Assembly (NCBI GenBank): GCA_003243865.1
Contig: QHBQ01000468.1
Span: 1-5,456 of the forward strand
Length of the DNA stretch: 5,456 nt
Direction: 5' to 3'
Source: Candidatus Chloroheliales bacterium
GTDB taxonomy: Bacteria; Chloroflexota; Chloroflexia; QHBQ01
Shown: one piece after another, positions 3,840-5,456 of the stretch
Position numbering within the stretch: position 1 is the stretch's first letter
How the letters are laid out: every line of letters begins with the position of its first letter
Made by a program: the position numbers and the translations under genes
The notes under the pieces: model-generated
Told to the model about the DNA's origin: nothing
Database searches by the model: none
The model's input: only the letters and a program-made list of their open reading frames with translations

Positions 3840-5456
3840 TCATCTTTGGGGATGATGAAAGCGGTCTTGTTGGTGTAATAGTGTTCCTTCGCCCCTGATC
3901 ATCCGTGCAGCGTGGCGGAGCGCATCCTGGGTCGCTTCCCGCTCGGCGGGCATCGGCAGCACGGCGGGGTGGGTGGGGTGGGCGTAGAGCCAGCGGATAA
4001 CCAGGCTGCTCACCTCGTCGCGGGCCGGTTTGCGCTTCGGCGCGTCGCCGAGCAGCGATAGCTGGGTGGGTTGCAATGAACCCCCCTCCCCCATTTCGGG
4101 GGAGGGGCTGGGGGGCGTGCCAGCCACCATCCACAGTTCGGCCAGCCGCGCCGCTAGCACGTCCTCGACCGAGGTAGTGGGTAGCGGGCCGTGCCAGCGC
4201 AGCGCGGCGTTGCGCACGATGAACACCTCGCGGGCTTCATCATCGGCGGCGGGCAGCACGATGATCGCCTCGCTTACCTGCGCGGCTGGGTACGCCTCGC
4301 GTTCGCGACGTCGCAGCAGCTCGGCGATTAGCTGGCGAGCCTCACTCTCTGCCTGGTGATCGCGAGCCGCGCTGGCAGCGTAGAGGCGGGTGCGCAGGCG
4401 GGCAAGCGCGGGTTCATCGTCGCCGCGTAGGTAGGCGAGCGCCTCGCCTAGCTGGGTCTGATACTCTTCGGGGGTAACTCCGCTGGCTTTGGGCGCAAGG
4501 GTAGGGAAGATGGCGCGAAGCAGCCGCAGAGTATCGTCTACCTCACTGCGGTTGGCATAGTGGCCAAAGCCCGCATCACCCGGCTCGTTGGCGGGCTTTA
4601 GCAGCGGCAGGCCACGCTTGGGTTGGTGCAGCCTGATGTAGTGGCGCGGGGCCGAGGCGGTGCGCTGGGTGTTGTAGCCCGGCTGCAGGCGAGCGATCAA
4701 CTCAAGCTCCAGCAACCCTGCCGCCAGCTCGCTGCCCACTACGTGCAGTTCCACCCGCACCGTTGTCTCGCACAAACCCACCAACCCCCGCAGCACCCCC
4801 TCATCGCGGGAGAAGTAGTTGGCGACCCGCCGCCGCAGATTGCCCGCCTTGCCCACATAGAGGGCGTTGCCATGCTCGTCGCGCATGACGTAGACCCCGG
4901 CCCGCTCCGGCACCTGGGTCAGCCAGTCGCCACGCGGCTCGACCGCGCTCACCTGCACCAAGGGGTCGGCGGGCCACTGCCATGCCTGCGGGTCGAAGCG
5001 GCTGCCCGGCTTTTTGCGGCGACTCCAGTATTCCGCGCCCAGTGGGCGACCAAGCTCCAGCAGTGCGGCGCGGGTGTATACCCCGCGCTCGCGGGCCAGT
5101 GGCAACAGGCGGCAGAACACCTGCCGCGCCAGCCGCGCATCGGCCTCGGCACGGTGGCGGATGCCGACGGGCAGACCCAACTCCATCGCCACGCTGCTAA
5201 GGTTGCGCTTGCCCAGGCTATTAACCAGCCGCACCGCCATCGCCAGCGTGTCGAGGCGAGGGTTGACGAACGGTGGCTGACCCAGGCGGCGCATCTCCGC
5301 GTTAAGGAAGGCGATGTCGAAGCCAATGTTGTGGCCAACGATGATGCGCTCGGCGATGAACTCGCGTAGCTCACGCGCCAGCGCGGCAAACGGGGGCGCA
5401 TCACCAACCATCGCCTGGTTGATGCCGGTGTGACTGACGATGAAGGCAGGCAAGCG
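3840..5456 (-). CDS. DnaQ-type 3'-5' exonuclease fused to Cho/UvrC-type GIY-YIG nuclease (5' end beyond window)
   Basis: The frame is open to the window edge, so the N-terminus, including the Exo I (DxE) motif, is missing; the TTG at 5451-5453 is not a real start. Counting from that codon, VGHNIGFDIAFL (39-50) is Exo II and HRAEAD (100-105, His100 and Asp105) is Exo III of DEDDh exonucleases. A GIY-YIG domain follows at about 183-262: GVY (186-188), LYVGKAGNLRRR (198-209), the likely catalytic Glu249 in LLELELI, and PGYN (258-261). The rest (about 300-520) is a helical, charged region without a motif I recognise; no UvrC RNase H-like domain is evident. Known relatives combine exonuclease and single-strand incision activities and are linked to nucleotide excision-type DNA repair. 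Residues ~446-459 come from an in-frame palindromic repeat. The last ~15 residues (TLLHQQ onward) are out-of-frame reading of methyltransferase DNA, so the native C-terminus has been replaced or extended. Confidence 0.88.
   Translation of the reverse strand, partial: RLPAFIVSHTGINQAMVGDAPPFAALARELREFIAERIIVGHNIGFDIAFLNAEMRRLGQPPFVNPRLDTLAMAVRLVNSLGKRNLSSVAMELGLPVGIRHRAEADARLARQVFCRLLPLARERGVYTRAALLELGRPLGAEYWSRRKKPGSRFDPQAWQWPADPLVQVSAVEPRGDWLTQVPERAGVYVMRDEHGNALYVGKAGNLRRRVANYFSRDEGVLRGLVGLCETTVRVELHVVGSELAAGLLELELIARLQPGYNTQRTASAPRHYIRLHQPKRGLPLLKPANEPGDAGFGHYANRSEVDDTLRLLRAIFPTLAPKASGVTPEEYQTQLGEALAYLRGDDEPALARLRTRLYAASAARDHQAESEARQLIAELLRRREREAYPAAQVSEAIIVLPAADDEAREVFIVRNAALRWHGPLPTTSVEDVLAARLAELWMVAGTPPSPSPEMGEGGSLQPTQLSLLGDAPKRKPARDEVSSLVIRWLYAHPTHPAVLPMPAEREATQDALRHAARMIRGEGTLLHQQDRFHHPQR
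4083..4107. repeat. C/G-rich palindrome inserted in frame within the exonuclease/GIY-YIG gene
   Basis: CCCCTCCCCC (4083-4092) pairs perfectly with GGGGGAGGGG (4098-4107) around a five-base loop. Followed by CTGGGGGG, it matches the style of dispersed palindromic repeats that yield proteins reading PPSPSP..GEGG. Here it encodes about residues 446-459, in a linker between two regions that look conserved, and it keeps the frame open. Confidence 0.7.

Larger units (their letters stand above)
3048..3898 (-). pseudogene. C-terminal remnant of an Eco57I/type IIG-like adenine-specific DNA methyltransferase (truncated, MITE-interrupted, frameshifted)
   Basis: This would be the target-recognition and C-terminal helical part of a restriction-modification enzyme of the Eco57I/TaqI-like N6-adenine class; the catalytic part is absent. 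Reading on the minus strand, 3898-3808 gives KEHYYTNKTAFIIPKDD followed by YLLALLNSML. A repeat element then intervenes (3710-3807), and the frame from 3709 down gives IWYYLKQVCAVLG, then RLNLQAIYLTRVPI. These are typical of the TaqI-like C-terminal specificity domain. Further on, LRQQIARSDELIDRAVY matches the family's terminal 'L..rI..tD.LID.iVY' motif. Just after VY (3112) the frame breaks: shifting one base at 3111 gives YRLSAAEVAVVAGG, the expected 'YgLt..Ei..V.G' ending, with a stop at 3048-3050. In the frame that remains open, a poly-Gly tail ending at 3055 results. There is a stop (TGA, 3899-3901) immediately upstream, so the N-terminal ~70-80% is missing. Family assignment is from motif memory. 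Confidence 0.75.

Noticed and set aside
4623..5369. Long plus-strand reading frame opposite the exonuclease
   Set aside because: It is antisense to clearly recognisable exonuclease and GIY-YIG motifs, has no ribosome site, and its composition is as expected from GC-rich codon shadows.
5451..5453. TTG as the start codon of the exonuclease
   Set aside because: The frame continues to the window edge and the sequence here corresponds to the middle of the exonuclease domain, after Exo I. The true start lies outside.

Overview
The window looks like a GC-rich bacterial chromosome, most plausibly Chloroflexota (green non-sulfur bacteria). That is an inference from gene architecture (a site-2-protease-like protein with CBS domains, a DnaQ/GIY-YIG fusion) and from the density of short palindromic repeats with a CGTAGGGGCG core. 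No rRNA, tRNA or other phylogenetic marker is present to confirm it.

Left part (1-516): a small three-helix membrane protein gene (135-485) with a TGGTATAAT extended -10 promoter. It is enclosed by a perfect 18-bp inverted repeat (1-18 and 499-516), so the unit could be a small mobile cassette. Middle (624-2822): one large gene with a strong Shine-Dalgarno. It encodes a 732-residue membrane protein with an M50B (site-2 protease) core that has lost its HExxH motif, a CBS pair, another membrane helix, and two tandem copies of a ~129-residue domain resembling DUF4367.

2823-3899 contains no intact gene. It holds two abutting short inverted-repeat elements (2842-2965 and 2966-3050), then, on the minus strand, the wrecked C-terminal end of an Eco57I/type IIG-like adenine-specific DNA methyltransferase (3048-3898). 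That remnant has three lesions: its 5' part is missing, a ~94-bp MITE-like element sits inside it (flanked by ATTA direct repeats; removing it restores one reading frame), and it is frameshifted near its end, which creates a false poly-glycine tail. Gene callers will probably report a 238-residue 'hypothetical protein' here whose start codon lies inside the MITE.

Right part (3840 to the window edge), minus strand: the 3' portion of a DnaQ-family exonuclease fused to a Cho/UvrC-type GIY-YIG nuclease, probably a DNA repair enzyme. Its 5' end, including the Exo I motif, lies outside the window. A palindromic C/G-rich repeat is inserted in frame in its linker, and its last ~15 residues are encoded by out-of-frame methyltransferase debris.

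The intact genes show no obvious common pathway. The unifying theme is a repeat-riddled junction where a restriction-modification gene has decayed between two convergent housekeeping-type genes.
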